Positions 1 to 8,374 of a DNA stretch of 13,927 bases are shown here, one piece after another. A program made the position numbers and the translations under genes. How positions within the stretch are numbered: the stretch's first letter is position 1; each line of letters opens with the position of its first letter. Origin of the DNA: Cytophagaceae bacterium (GTDB lineage: Bacteria > Bacteroidota > Bacteroidia > Cytophagales > Spirosomataceae); NCBI GenBank assembly GCA_947471105.1, contig CANIYB010000028.1:1-13927 (forward strand), read 5' to 3'. A model generated the notes under the pieces. The model did no database searches. It was not told the origin of the DNA and worked only from the letters and a program-made list of their open reading frames with translations.

Positions 1-288
1 CAAAAAGCTTACGCTGGAGTTCAGCCAAATCCCGCTCCCGGGTTCCTTCCAGATTTAGTAAAGTCGCCTATGGCCACTTGGAAAAACACGGTAAAAAATG
101 ATTTTGAGCATACGTTATTTGTCGAATATCCTTTGCTCGCTGAAATAAAGCAAGACATGTACGAGCTGGGGGCAGTTTATGCCGCTATGAGTGGATCAGG
201 ATCGACTATTTTCGGCCTATTTAAAAACGAAGTTAGCCCAAAAGACACATGGACTAACTTCGCTAAATGGGAAGGATTTATCCCTTAA
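1..288 (+). CDS. ispE: 4-diphosphocytidyl-2-C-methyl-D-erythritol kinase, C-terminal part (5' end outside window)
   Basis: The frame is open from base 1, so the gene starts upstream and only about 95 C-terminal residues are present. The protein is a GHMP-family kinase that phosphorylates CDP-ME with ATP in the cytoplasmic non-mevalonate (MEP) isoprenoid pathway. Visible IspE signatures are the AYAGVQPNPAPG segment near the left edge, a stretch about threonine-tryptophan-lysine followed by NDFE, the LxEIK helix, and the glycine-rich SGSGSTIFGLF strand-turn of the GHMP C-terminal domain. An internal ATG at 70 lies inside the conserved domain and is not a start. The stop codon (286-288) overlaps the stop codon of the convergent efflux adaptor gene by four bases, with no room for a terminator. 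Family assignment is firm; the catalytic N-terminal half cannot be checked here. Confidence 0.9.
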   Translation, partial: QKAYAGVQPNPAPGFLPDLVKSPMATWKNTVKNDFEHTLFVEYPLLAEIKQDMYELGAVYAAMSGSGSTIFGLFKNEVSPKDTWTNFAKWEGFIP

Positions 289-1412
289 TCTTTCGCAAAA
301 ATTGCTTCTAAGGCAGATGCGCCGCTGATAACTAATTTACCTTCAGGCAAATTAACGAGCGGTTTAATGCCCACCATATCTTTTGTTGAACTTAAGATTT
401 CTACAGGGATTTGTTTCATGGTTCCCGCTGGGCTTTCTATGTAAATAAATCCAGCCTTGCCCACCCGAGCAACCGCAGCCTGTGGAACAGCAGAAACAGA
501 TTTAGACCCTACAGTGATTTTTGCACTCACAAATTGGCCCACTGTAAATAATTTTTCTTCTGCCGTTTTCTCGAAATGGCCATGAACTGAAGTAGTTCTT
601 GACTCTAAATTAACTTGCTGACCAATCAAAAATATTTTTGCTTTTACGCTTAAGCCTTCTGCTTCCACTAGAATTGATTGGCCTAATTTCAACTTCGATA
701 AATCTTTTTCAAATACTTTTACTTCAACATGCTTATCCAGCGTTCCGACAATTTTTACCAGGATATCCGCGGGGGTTACATATTTACCAATCGCCAAATA
801 TTGTTCTTCAATGTAACCATCGATGGGTGATTTGACAGCTAATACAGCATTCATATTGCCCTTTGCTAATGCTTTCAAATCACATCCTATCATCTCAAGT
901 TTCAAGCTCAATGACTTGACTTGAGTCTGTAAATTAACCTGATCCGCCTCCGCTTGTTGGAATTTTTTCTTGGAACCTACCTCCTCATTACTTAAAACTT
1001 GTTGGCGTGATTTCTCTACATTTGACAAGCCCAGCGCACTCAAAGCCTGCAGGTATTCTTGCTGCATTTGAATGTAGTCTAAACTGTTAATGGTCGCTAA
1101 TACTTGGCCCTTAGCCACCTTTTTACCAGGTAAAAGCTCAAATGTAGACTTCACATATCCGGCAATTGGTAACGAAACTGAGGCGATAGAAACCGGAGGT
1201 ACGTCAATTAGCCCCGCACATTTGATTTCTTCCCCCATCTCATGTTGGACAATTTCACCTAGATTAATTCCTGCATTTTGTTTTTGCTCAGCGGTCAATT
1301 TAATTTCCTGTGCAGCTGTTACAGCAGGTTGATTGATGGATTCGCTTTTCTTTGAATCACAAGAGGCTAATATGATGAGCCCCAATACTATTATTTTTAT
1401 ATGCTTATTCAT
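285..1412 (-). CDS. CzcB/CusB-like periplasmic adaptor (membrane fusion protein) lipoprotein of RND metal efflux pump
   Basis: A 375-residue HlyD/CzcB-type adaptor that should link the RND pump in the inner membrane to the TolC channel in the outer membrane. The N-terminus is a lipoprotein signal peptide: a hydrophobic stretch then lipobox LASC with the acylated Cys at residue 18. A biotinyl-lipoyl-like half motif lies around residues 75-110 (IAGYVKSTFELLPGKKVAKG), followed by an alpha-helical hairpin around 115-180 with coiled-coil character, the second half motif around 193-215 (VKSPIDGYIEEQ), a beta-barrel domain around 225-300, and a C-terminal membrane-proximal domain. The start ATG overlaps the stop of the upstream pump gene by 8 bases, implying translational coupling. 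No His-rich N-terminal metal-binding extension is visible, so the metal cannot be read from this protein. Confidence 0.9.
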   Translation of the reverse strand: MNKHIKIIVLGLIILASCDSKKSESINQPAVTAAQEIKLTAEQKQNAGINLGEIVQHEMGEEIKCAGLIDVPPVSIASVSLPIAGYVKSTFELLPGKKVAKGQVLATINSLDYIQMQQEYLQALSALGLSNVEKSRQQVLSNEEVGSKKKFQQAEADQVNLQTQVKSLSLKLEMIGCDLKALAKGNMNAVLAVKSPIDGYIEEQYLAIGKYVTPADILVKIVGTLDKHVEVKVFEKDLSKLKLGQSILVEAEGLSVKAKIFLIGQQVNLESRTTSVHGHFEKTAEEKLFTVGQFVSAKITVGSKSVSAVPQAAVARVGKAGFIYIESPAGTMKQIPVEILSSTKDMVGIKPLVNLPEGKLVISGASALEAIFAKD

Positions 1413-4400
1413 TGCCTAAAATTGTTTCGATTTGAATGACTGTTTGGTTGTAAGCCAAAATCTCTTGTAAATATTGTTCTCTTATTTGCCATGCTTGTTG
1501 GGCATTTTGCAACATTTCTACGTACTCAATTTCCCCTGCTTTATAGCTTTTTAGTGCCGTAGATTCCAGCCAATTTGCCTGAGGCAAAGCCGTGTCTTGG
1601 AAATAAGTAAGGGAATTTGAATACTTATTTAATTGGGCCATATAGGACGTATACTCCCTAGCCAACTGATCTAAGTTTTGATCTTTTTGACTTTCAAATA
1701 TCTGAACTTGTTTCTCTGAAGCCGCTACTCTCGCCTTTTGCCCTTTGGTAAAAATGGGAATCCCGACGCCCGCTTGCACATAATTTTGACCTCCAAAATT
1801 TTCAATACTTTGGGACACAAGGCCAAATCGTAAATCGGGTTTTAATTTTTGACGTTCCACCTGTACTTGTAACTTGCTTGCGTCAATTTGCTGGTCGATC
1901 AATTGGACTTGAGGATTATTAGAAACCTCTTTTGTCAAAAACTTTGCCTCCCGGTTTAACTTTTCAGAAGCACTAATTTCAAAATCCTGAGGATAATTAG
2001 TCCAATAAGCCAAATTTTGAAGGCTGATTTTCATGTCAGATTCCAACGCAATTCGCTTTTGCTGAAACTCACGCAAACGTGATTCCGCAGCGACCAATTC
2101 CAATCGATTCGTTTCACCTTCTTTAAATTTTAAGGCCGCAGCTTTTTTCATTTGCGCATAAATACTATCCTGCTTTTGAAGAAACTCATGGTTTTTTTGT
2201 TGGACCATCAACAAATAATAATACCATTTAACGGACGATGCGACTAAATTTTGGGTGATTTTGAGTCTTTTTTCAGCCACCATTTTTTGAGAACCTAGCG
2301 CTTTCACTTGGGCCTTCAATAAACTAGGCCATGGAATATTTTGGTTCGCTATGATGGTATAATCTTGACTAAAATAAGTCTGTGTTTTCCCATATTGAAA
2401 GTCAACAGATCCCTTAGGAAGTTCTCGGCCAGTGCCGATAAAAGCCTCAGCGGCTTGCACCTCCAATTTCCCAGTATTAATTAACTTATTGTTCTTTTGG
2501 GCATGATCTAGGCAGTTTTGAAGGCTCAATTTGGTTGGGTTTTGAGCCACCATAGTGAAGCTGAAGCAAAGCAATAATACTATAAGGCCTATTGATTTTT
2601 CCTTCAATTTCCGTTCTTTTCTCGTCATAATAATTGAGTATACTACTGGAATGACCACCAAAGTTAAAAAGGTAGCGGTAATTAAACCTCCTATGACGAC
2701 GGTAGCTAGTGGCCTTTGAACTTCTGCGCCTGGCGACTGACTTAGGGCCATCGGCAGAAAGCCTAAAGAAGCAACGGAAGCCGTCATAATCACCGGTCGG
2801 AAACGGAGTTCTAGGCCTTTGGCCAATCGCTCTTTGACACTTAAGCCTTCATTTGCGAGGGTTTTAAAGAAAGAAAGCAAAACGATTCCATTCAATACTG
2901 CTACTCCAAAGAGTGCGATAAACCCAATACCGGCAGAAACTGAAAATGGCATATCACGTATCCAAAGTGCACAAATTCCTCCAATCGCAGAAAGCGGAAT
3001 CGCCAAATAAATAATGGACGCTTCCACAAAGGATTGAAAGGTAAAAAAGAGTAAGATAAAAATTAGGGCCAGGGCGATAGGAACGACTAAAGAAAGTCGG
3101 GATTTCGCAGCTACTAAATTTTCGAAAGTACCTCCATAGGTTACATAGTAACCGGCTGGCAAAACCACCTTATTTTTCATCACTGCCTGAATATCGGCAA
3201 CAACGCTCTCGACATCTCGATTTCGAACATTGATCCCGATGGTAATTCGACGGTGCGTATTATCACGGGCAATTTCAACCGGAGCATTTTCATAATCTAC
3301 CTCGGCCACTTCTTGCAAAGGAATATGGGATCCATTAGGTAGATCTAAATAAAGCTCCCGTAAATTTTGAATATCCGTCCGATGGGCTGAATCCATTCTG
3401 ACCACAAGGTCAAAACGTTTTTCGCCTTCCATGACAATCCCCGCGGTCTCACCGGCAAATGTCATTTTGATCATCCGATTAACATCCTGAATTTGAAGGC
3501 CATATTGCGCCATTTTGTTGCGGTTGTATTTAACCACGAGCTGAGGAATTCCGTCAATTTGCTGGACTTTAATATCCCCGACACCCTCTATTTTCCGAAT
3601 ATACCTAGCGGCATCCGTTGCATGAGAAAATAGTTCATCTAAATCTTCACCAAATATTTTAATGGCGATGTCAGATTTGACACCTGCAATCAATTCATTA
3701 AATCGCATTTGAATCGGTTGGGTAAATTCAAAATTAACTTCCGGAAAAACATCTAAGGCCCGGTCCATTTTTTCTTCCAACTCTTGGGGCGTTTTAGCCG
3801 CTTTCCATTCAGATGGTTCTTTTAAAATAATTAGAATGTCACATGAGTTGATTCCCATAGGATCCGTCGGAATTTCAGAAGCTCCTATTCGAGAGACCAC
3901 TTGCTTAATTTCGTTTGGAAACTTTTTCATTAATAATTTTTGAGCCTCCGTATTGACGTGAATACTTTGAGATAAACTGGCGTTTGTTGGTAAAATAGCC
4001 TCCACCGCGAAATCACCTTCATTTAATTCTGGGATGAACTCGCCTCCTAAGGTTGTGAAGAGCCAAATACTGCCAATAAATAAAATCCCTGAACCTATGA
4101 TCACCCATCTCCTCGACTTCAATGCCCAGTCAACAATCGGTTTATAGCCGCGGTACATAAAATTCATGATTCGATCCGCAATGGTCAATTGGTGACTTAT
4201 TTTTTTATTCAAAAACAAGGCCGACATCATCGGAACATAGGTCAAAGAAAGCAACAAAGCCCCAAAAATGGCAAAACTAACTGTTTGTGCCATAGGCCTA
4301 AACATTTTACCTTCAATGCCACCGAGGGCCATAATAGGTAAATAAACAATTAAGATAATGATGACGCCAAAAGCCGCCGACTGGAAAATGGCTTGCGAAG

Positions 4401-5724
4401 AAACGGTTACCTCCTCATCCATGGCATGTTGGCTAAGAACCTCTCCCTTTCGATGAAGATGCAATCGATGTATGATGGATTCGACAATGATGACTGCGCC
4501 GTCTACAATTAAACCAAAATCAATCGCTCCAAGGCTCATCAAATTAGCTGAAACTCCAAAAATCTGCATCATCGCAAATGCAAAAAGTAGGCATAATGGA
4601 ATCACAGAAGCGACAATTAAACCTGCTCTAAAATTTCCAAGAAGCAATACCAAGATAAAAACGACGATTAATCCTCCTTCCATTAAATTCTTTTCAACGG
4701 TCGAAATGGATTTTCCAATTAAGACACTTCGATCTAAAAAAGGTACTATTTTGATCCCTTGTGGCATTGTTTTTTGGATTGTTTCCAATCTCAACTTCAC
4801 ATCTTTAACGACATTGTTGGCATTCGCCCCTTTCAACAAAAGCATCACGGCTCCTACCACTTCTCCCTTTCCATTTCTAGTCATCGCTCCATATCGAACG
4901 GCCTTGCCAAACTGAACTGTTGCAACGTCCTTGATTAAAATAGGTAATCCACCGGGTCCTCTTTGAACGACAATTGTATTTTCAATGTCATCTAAAGAGT
5001 TTAGCATCCCCTCTGATCTAATGAAATATACATCGGTGCCTTTTTCTAAGTAACTACCTCCCGAGTTGGAATTATTATTTTCCAAGGCAGTAAAAATCTG
5101 ATTAATGGACACATGGGCTGCACTAATTCGTTCGGGATTAATGGCCACTTCATATTGCTTTAAATTCCCTCCAAATGAACTTACCTCCACGACGCCCTTA
5201 ATTCCAAGCAACTGACGTTTAACGATCCAATCTTGGTATGTTCTTAAATCAGCTAGTGAATATTGGTTTTCAAAAGCGGGGTCAACTTCCAAGGTATATT
5301 GATAAAATTCCCCAAGGCCCGTGGTAATAGGTGCCATTTCGGGCACTCCAGCCCCTTTTAATAAATACGGCTCGGCGCCCTTTAACTTCTCGGAAACTTG
5401 TTGGCGCGCCACTTCCATCGCCACCTCATCTTCAAAGACGACTGTAATAATGGAAAGTCCCATCCTAGAAACGGAACGGATATCACGCACATTAGGAATC
5501 GTTCTTAATGAAATTTCTAAGGGATAGGTGACAAATTTTTCGACTTCCGCCGCCGCTAAAGCGGGCGACTGAGTGATTACTTGTACTTGATTCGATGTAA
5601 TATCGGGCAAAGCGTCGATGGGCAATTGGCTTAAAGAATAACTTCCCCAAGCAATTAGGCCGATGACGAAAATTCCCACAACTAATTTATTGCGGATACT
5701 AAATGAAATTATTGAATTGATCAT
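1405..5724 (-). CDS. CzcA-family heavy-metal RND efflux pump fused to a C-terminal TolC-family outer-membrane channel
   Basis: A 1439-residue two-part protein. Residues 1-1035 are a full HME-RND pump with the usual 12 membrane segments (first at about 13-31, clusters at 340-500, one at 540-557, and 875-1030) and two large periplasmic loops. The TM4 motif has Asp402, Asp408 and Glu415 in the DFGLIVDGAVIIVE context, the proton-relay pattern of CzcA-type pumps for divalent cations; CusA/SilA copper-silver pumps differ here. Residues about 1061-1439 are a TolC/CzcC-type outer-membrane efflux protein with long helical repeats. The join (about 1033-1060) reads as a signal peptide: basic stretch, hydrophobic core, Ala before Gln. 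Such fusions are known in Bacteroidota. The gene sits between a small membrane protein (39-base gap) and the adaptor (8-base overlap), giving a complete CBA efflux operon. No metal sensor gene is in view. Confidence 0.93.
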   Translation of the reverse strand: MINSIISFSIRNKLVVGIFVIGLIAWGSYSLSQLPIDALPDITSNQVQVITQSPALAAAEVEKFVTYPLEISLRTIPNVRDIRSVSRMGLSIITVVFEDEVAMEVARQQVSEKLKGAEPYLLKGAGVPEMAPITTGLGEFYQYTLEVDPAFENQYSLADLRTYQDWIVKRQLLGIKGVVEVSSFGGNLKQYEVAINPERISAAHVSINQIFTALENNNSNSGGSYLEKGTDVYFIRSEGMLNSLDDIENTIVVQRGPGGLPILIKDVATVQFGKAVRYGAMTRNGKGEVVGAVMLLLKGANANNVVKDVKLRLETIQKTMPQGIKIVPFLDRSVLIGKSISTVEKNLMEGGLIVVFILVLLLGNFRAGLIVASVIPLCLLFAFAMMQIFGVSANLMSLGAIDFGLIVDGAVIIVESIIHRLHLHRKGEVLSQHAMDEEVTVSSQAIFQSAAFGVIIILIVYLPIMALGGIEGKMFRPMAQTVSFAIFGALLLSLTYVPMMSALFLNKKISHQLTIADRIMNFMYRGYKPIVDWALKSRRWVIIGSGILFIGSIWLFTTLGGEFIPELNEGDFAVEAILPTNASLSQSIHVNTEAQKLLMKKFPNEIKQVVSRIGASEIPTDPMGINSCDILIILKEPSEWKAAKTPQELEEKMDRALDVFPEVNFEFTQPIQMRFNELIAGVKSDIAIKIFGEDLDELFSHATDAARYIRKIEGVGDIKVQQIDGIPQLVVKYNRNKMAQYGLQIQDVNRMIKMTFAGETAGIVMEGEKRFDLVVRMDSAHRTDIQNLRELYLDLPNGSHIPLQEVAEVDYENAPVEIARDNTHRRITIGINVRNRDVESVVADIQAVMKNKVVLPAGYYVTYGGTFENLVAAKSRLSLVVPIALALIFILLFFTFQSFVEASIIYLAIPLSAIGGICALWIRDMPFSVSAGIGFIALFGVAVLNGIVLLSFFKTLANEGLSVKERLAKGLELRFRPVIMTASVASLGFLPMALSQSPGAEVQRPLATVVIGGLITATFLTLVVIPVVYSIIMTRKERKLKEKSIGLIVLLLCFSFTMVAQNPTKLSLQNCLDHAQKNNKLINTGKLEVQAAEAFIGTGRELPKGSVDFQYGKTQTYFSQDYTIIANQNIPWPSLLKAQVKALGSQKMVAEKRLKITQNLVASSVKWYYYLLMVQQKNHEFLQKQDSIYAQMKKAAALKFKEGETNRLELVAAESRLREFQQKRIALESDMKISLQNLAYWTNYPQDFEISASEKLNREAKFLTKEVSNNPQVQLIDQQIDASKLQVQVERQKLKPDLRFGLVSQSIENFGGQNYVQAGVGIPIFTKGQKARVAASEKQVQIFESQKDQNLDQLAREYTSYMAQLNKYSNSLTYFQDTALPQANWLESTALKSYKAGEIEYVEMLQNAQQAWQIREQYLQEILAYNQTVIQIETILGNE
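2545..2628 (-). other. Internal signal peptide and possible internal translation start at the RND-TolC junction
   Basis: Residues 1033-1060 of the fused pump begin with an in-frame ATG (codon 2626-2628), then a basic run (TRKERKLKEK), a hydrophobic core (IGLIVLLLCFSF) and a small-residue ending TMVA before Gln1061. Read alone this is a textbook Sec signal peptide. It follows the last pump membrane segment, so it would thread the TolC part into the periplasm and allow signal peptidase to release it. Alternatively the ATG may start a separate TolC polypeptide. No Shine-Dalgarno is seen before it, but this phylum rarely uses one. Which of the two happens cannot be decided from sequence. Confidence 0.7.
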
Positions 5725-5763
5725 ATGTCTTTATGTTTACTTAAAAAATGCTTATGCTATTTT

Positions 5764-6147
5764 TTAAGCCCTAGGAGGCGCGATCAAAACGCGAGATAAG
5801 GAAAAATGATAAAGATTAATTTGTTGGAGATCTTTCCTACGTGACATGAAAATTAAAACAGGCCAAATACACAAAAAGTATAAACCTGGAATAACGTAGC
5901 CAATAATCCCGTTAAAATCGATGGAAGGAAGACTTGGATGTTTACTTGTTTTACTATGTTTCGAATCGGCTGCATAATGTAGCCAAAGAAAATCGACAAA
6001 ATTGAAATTAGATTTTTCTATCTTCTGATGCTCCTGAAAATGTTTTAATAGTTCGTTTGCCTTAAATGATTGTTCCAATCCTACTTTAGGCAAAAGACTG
6101 CCAAAAATAAATAAAACAAAAAGAAAAGAGACCGCTACATTTTTCAT
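5764..6147 (-). CDS. Small His-containing membrane/periplasmic protein of unknown function, first gene of the metal efflux operon
   Basis: A 127-residue protein with an N-terminal hydrophobic segment (about 5-20; signal peptide or anchor) and a second one at about 81-101, followed by a basic SRRK stretch. Histidines at 36, 40, 57, 64, 70 and 114 are spread along it, including the segment LLKHFQEHQK and FVDFLWLHY. From memory, small proteins of about 130 residues with an HxxEH...DFLxxHY pattern and a C-terminal Pro-Pro ending occur directly ahead of cation-efflux RND genes in many Bacteroidota; this one ends APPRA and fits, though its central His-rich part is weaker. Function is not known to me; metal binding or sensing in the periplasm is only a guess from the histidines and context. 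It is 39 bases ahead of the pump gene and likely co-transcribed. Confidence 0.72.
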   Translation of the reverse strand: MKNVAVSFLFVLFIFGSLLPKVGLEQSFKANELLKHFQEHQKIEKSNFNFVDFLWLHYAADSKHSKTSKHPSLPSIDFNGIIGYVIPGLYFLCIWPVLIFMSRRKDLQQINLYHFSLSRVLIAPPRA

Positions 6148-6263
6148 TCCCTAAATGTACAGAAATTTCGAAAATTAAATGGATATTTATGCTTTGATTA
6201 ATTAATAGATTGAGACAAAAGCGCAATAAAACACGATTAATTTAAGGAATCTCCCGCCTATTT
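6148..6263. promoter_or_regulatory. Divergent intergenic region between the efflux operon and dedA-nuoA
   Basis: This 116-base AT-rich spacer must hold the promoters of both divergent operons. It contains two perfect short palindromes, TTTCGAAA (6166-6173) and ATTAATTAAT (6197-6206), that could be protein-binding sites. I could not find a clean Bacteroidota -33/-7 pair (TTTG and TAnnTTTG) on either strand, so no promoter is placed precisely. Confidence 0.4.
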
Positions 6264-6881
6264 ATGGATGAAATAAATATTTTATGGCATCAATTGACCG
6301 ATTCGGAAACCATCATCCGATCGGGCTTGTTGGTCATTACCTTAATTGTGTTTGCGGAGAATGGTCTATTTTTCGCCTTTTTTCTGCCCGGTGATTATTT
6401 ACTTTTTCTAACAGGTGTTTTCGGTGGGACAGGGGTTTTAAAAGAACCACTGTCAACGATCCTACTCAGTATATTTCTAGCGGCAGTTATCGGCTCTTTA
6501 TGTGGTTATTTACTGGGTCGATTTTTTGGAAACTCACTTCAAAGGAGGCCTGATAGCTTCTTTTTCAAGAAAAAGCATTTGGAATCCACGAGAGAATTTT
6601 TTGAAAAATACGGTTTTGGGGCTTTAGTCCTCAGCCGGTTTTTACCCGTTGTCCGAACGTTCACCCCCATTCTAGCTGGAATAAGCAAAATGTCTTGGTA
6701 TAGCTTTTTGTTTTTAAATATTTTCGGAGCTGCTATGTGGGTTGGGATATTAGTCGCCGGAGGATATTACATGGGACAGCATTTTCCATGGATTATTAAT
6801 TACGTGCAATACATCATCTTGTTTTTTTTAGGAATCACCACCTATACAATAATCAAAGGCTATTTGAAATTCAAACAATGA
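6264..6881 (+). CDS. DedA family (VTT domain) integral membrane protein
   Basis: A 205-residue DedA/SNARE-associated-type membrane protein with hydrophobic segments at about 17-55, 63-88 and 135-195. Family landmarks are FAENGLFFAFFLPGDYLLF (Glu32, Asp44) and ALVLSRFLPVVRTFTPILAG (Arg125, Arg131). The Glu/Asp spacing of 12 and Arg/Arg spacing of 6 match the essential acidic and basic residues described for E. coli YqjA/YghB. DedA proteins are proton-motive-force-linked membrane proteins; several members recycle undecaprenyl phosphate or flip phospholipids, but which substrate applies here cannot be told. ATG at 6264 gives the usual length. Its stop overlaps the nuoA start in an ATGA arrangement, so the two are translationally coupled. 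Confidence 0.92.
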   Translation: MDEINILWHQLTDSETIIRSGLLVITLIVFAENGLFFAFFLPGDYLLFLTGVFGGTGVLKEPLSTILLSIFLAAVIGSLCGYLLGRFFGNSLQRRPDSFFFKKKHLESTREFFEKYGFGALVLSRFLPVVRTFTPILAGISKMSWYSFLFLNIFGAAMWVGILVAGGYYMGQHFPWIINYVQYIILFFLGITTYTIIKGYLKFKQ

Positions 6882-7339
6882 TCGAGCAATTTGCATATGT
6901 ATTCGCTTTTTTGGCAGCAGGCATATTATTTATCGCTTTGATATTATTTATATCGCGATCATTAAGACCCTTTAGGCCAAATGCAGAAAAACTCAGCACC
7001 TATGAATCGGGGGAAGAGCCTATGGGGAATGCCAATATTCGCTTCAACCCAAGGTTTTATGTGATTGCGCTTTTGTTTGTTCTATTTGAAGTGGAATTAA
7101 TATTTCTATTTCCTTGGGCTGTGGTTTTTGGCAATAAGCAATTGGCCTTAGCAGACTCCAATTGGCCAATCTATGCCTTAGTGGAAATGTTTATTTTTGT
7201 AGGAATACTGGCGCTAGGATTAGCTTTTGCCTGGGTTAAGGGATATTTAACATGGGAGAAGCCAACGGCTAATCCTGAAAAAATAAATAGTCCTATCCCG
7301 ATGGACGTTTATAAAAAATATTTGCCTGATTCGAAATAG
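6878..7339 (+). CDS. nuoA: NADH-quinone oxidoreductase subunit A (complex I, ND3-like)
   Basis: A 153-residue membrane subunit of respiratory complex I, part of the membrane arm near the quinone site. It has three membrane segments (about 6-26, 61-82, 97-121). The loop after the first one carries YESGEEPMGNANIRF (residues 42-56), the conserved ND3/NuoA loop; it has Ser, as in E. coli, where mitochondrial ND3 has Cys. The second segment has FEVE (Glu71, Glu73) in the place of the usual FDVE acidic pair, a conservative Asp-to-Glu change. The start overlaps the dedA stop by four bases. No other nuo gene is present; the next gene is on the opposite strand and begins at the very next base. The C-terminal tail (about 125-153) is hydrophilic and somewhat long. 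Confidence 0.93.
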   Translation: MIEQFAYVFAFLAAGILFIALILFISRSLRPFRPNAEKLSTYESGEEPMGNANIRFNPRFYVIALLFVLFEVELIFLFPWAVVFGNKQLALADSNWPIYALVEMFIFVGILALGLAFAWVKGYLTWEKPTANPEKINSPIPMDVYKKYLPDSK

Positions 7340-8374
7340 TTACCACCTTGGATTGGTCGAGTATACTTTATTCTTCATTTTAATGGAAATCATTATTTCA
7401 TGAGAGCCTAAAGAAGTTCGAGCCAAGCCTAAACTATGATTTTCGTACAAATAAGTCATATTCAAACTTTGATTTAAATGCACCCCAAACATGGCACCTA
7501 TTGCCTCATTATGTCTATATGAGGCGCCCATCCAGACTAAATCGTCAAAATTTACTTTAAAGTTTCCTTCCACACCAAACACGGCATTTTTCATATATTT
7601 AGCCAAGATGGAAGGCGAAAAAGTCCAATAGCGCCCCGCTTTTATCTCTCTTCCAAATTGGAAAAATAGATTTGGATTTGTTTGGCCTAGCCACAGAATT
7701 CTGACTGTGTCATTTTCGGCAATATTCGTTCGGGTTAAACTATAATTATCCATCACAATTTGGTTGGCCGACAAGCCTATGTGAAATTTCCGATTGTAAT
7801 ACAGGATTCCTACATTGACTAAAGGTTGGATCCCATTCAGTTTTGACTGAGTCATATAAGGATCTCCTTCGTCTTTTACCAAAAAACCACCAATACTGAG
7901 GCTTCGTTGGTATACGCCGATTGTAGCGCCAACCGCCAATTTTTCCTCCCCGCCTAATGACAGGTGATATCCATAGGAAGCTCCTAATGAAATACTTGAC
8001 AAGGGACCAAAGTTGTCGGTCATAGCTTGAAGACCTAAACCTTGATGAAAATTAGCACGATACGTTTTTTTTCGAATTCTTGTTGGCGTAAATGTCCTTC
8101 TGATCGTTTTTGACATAAAAGGCGTTTTGCCTGAAGAGGTCCGATCCGTCTTATCAAAAGCCATATTTGCTGTGGCATAAAAACTAGACATATTGGTATT
8201 AAATCCGGTCCATTGTTGGCGATATCCCGTTTTTATATCCCAATAATCCTCATATCCAGTAAAGGCAGGATTATATAGATATCTGTTCATCATATATAAG
8301 CCAAATTGAGGTGTTTGCTGGGCTAGGCCAACAAATGACATACATAAGACAAAAAGAAGAATTAAAAATCTCAT
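7340..8374 (-). CDS. PorP/SprF family outer-membrane protein (type IX secretion-associated)
   Basis: A 344-residue beta-rich protein of the PorP/SprF family, which in Bacteroidota anchors or assists surface proteins exported by the type IX system. The Sec signal peptide is MRFLILLFVLCMSFVGLAQ, followed by the family's N-terminal pattern QTPQFGLYMMNRYLYNPAFTGY. Later segments alternate aromatic and polar residues as in a beta-barrel. I chose the ATG at 8372-8374 because it places the signal peptide at the N-terminus; an upstream ATG at 8395 would add seven residues before it. It is an orphan: no gliding adhesin, porK-N or other T9SS gene is nearby. Its stop codon abuts the stop of convergent nuoA with zero spacing. 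Family confident, precise partner unknown. Confidence 0.88.
   Translation of the reverse strand: MRFLILLFVLCMSFVGLAQQTPQFGLYMMNRYLYNPAFTGYEDYWDIKTGYRQQWTGFNTNMSSFYATANMAFDKTDRTSSGKTPFMSKTIRRTFTPTRIRKKTYRANFHQGLGLQAMTDNFGPLSSISLGASYGYHLSLGGEEKLAVGATIGVYQRSLSIGGFLVKDEGDPYMTQSKLNGIQPLVNVGILYYNRKFHIGLSANQIVMDNYSLTRTNIAENDTVRILWLGQTNPNLFFQFGREIKAGRYWTFSPSILAKYMKNAVFGVEGNFKVNFDDLVWMGASYRHNEAIGAMFGVHLNQSLNMTYLYENHSLGLARTSLGSHEIMISIKMKNKVYSTNPRW

Noticed and set aside
70..288. A start codon at 70 as the beginning of a small separate gene
   Set aside because: The frame is open to the left and the residues before the Met continue the IspE family pattern, so the ATG is internal.
4472..4915. A 147-codon plus-strand frame opposite the pump gene
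   Set aside because: It lies fully antisense to the conserved TM4 region and gives a Thr/Ile/Lys-rich sequence with no domain; it is a shadow of the real gene.
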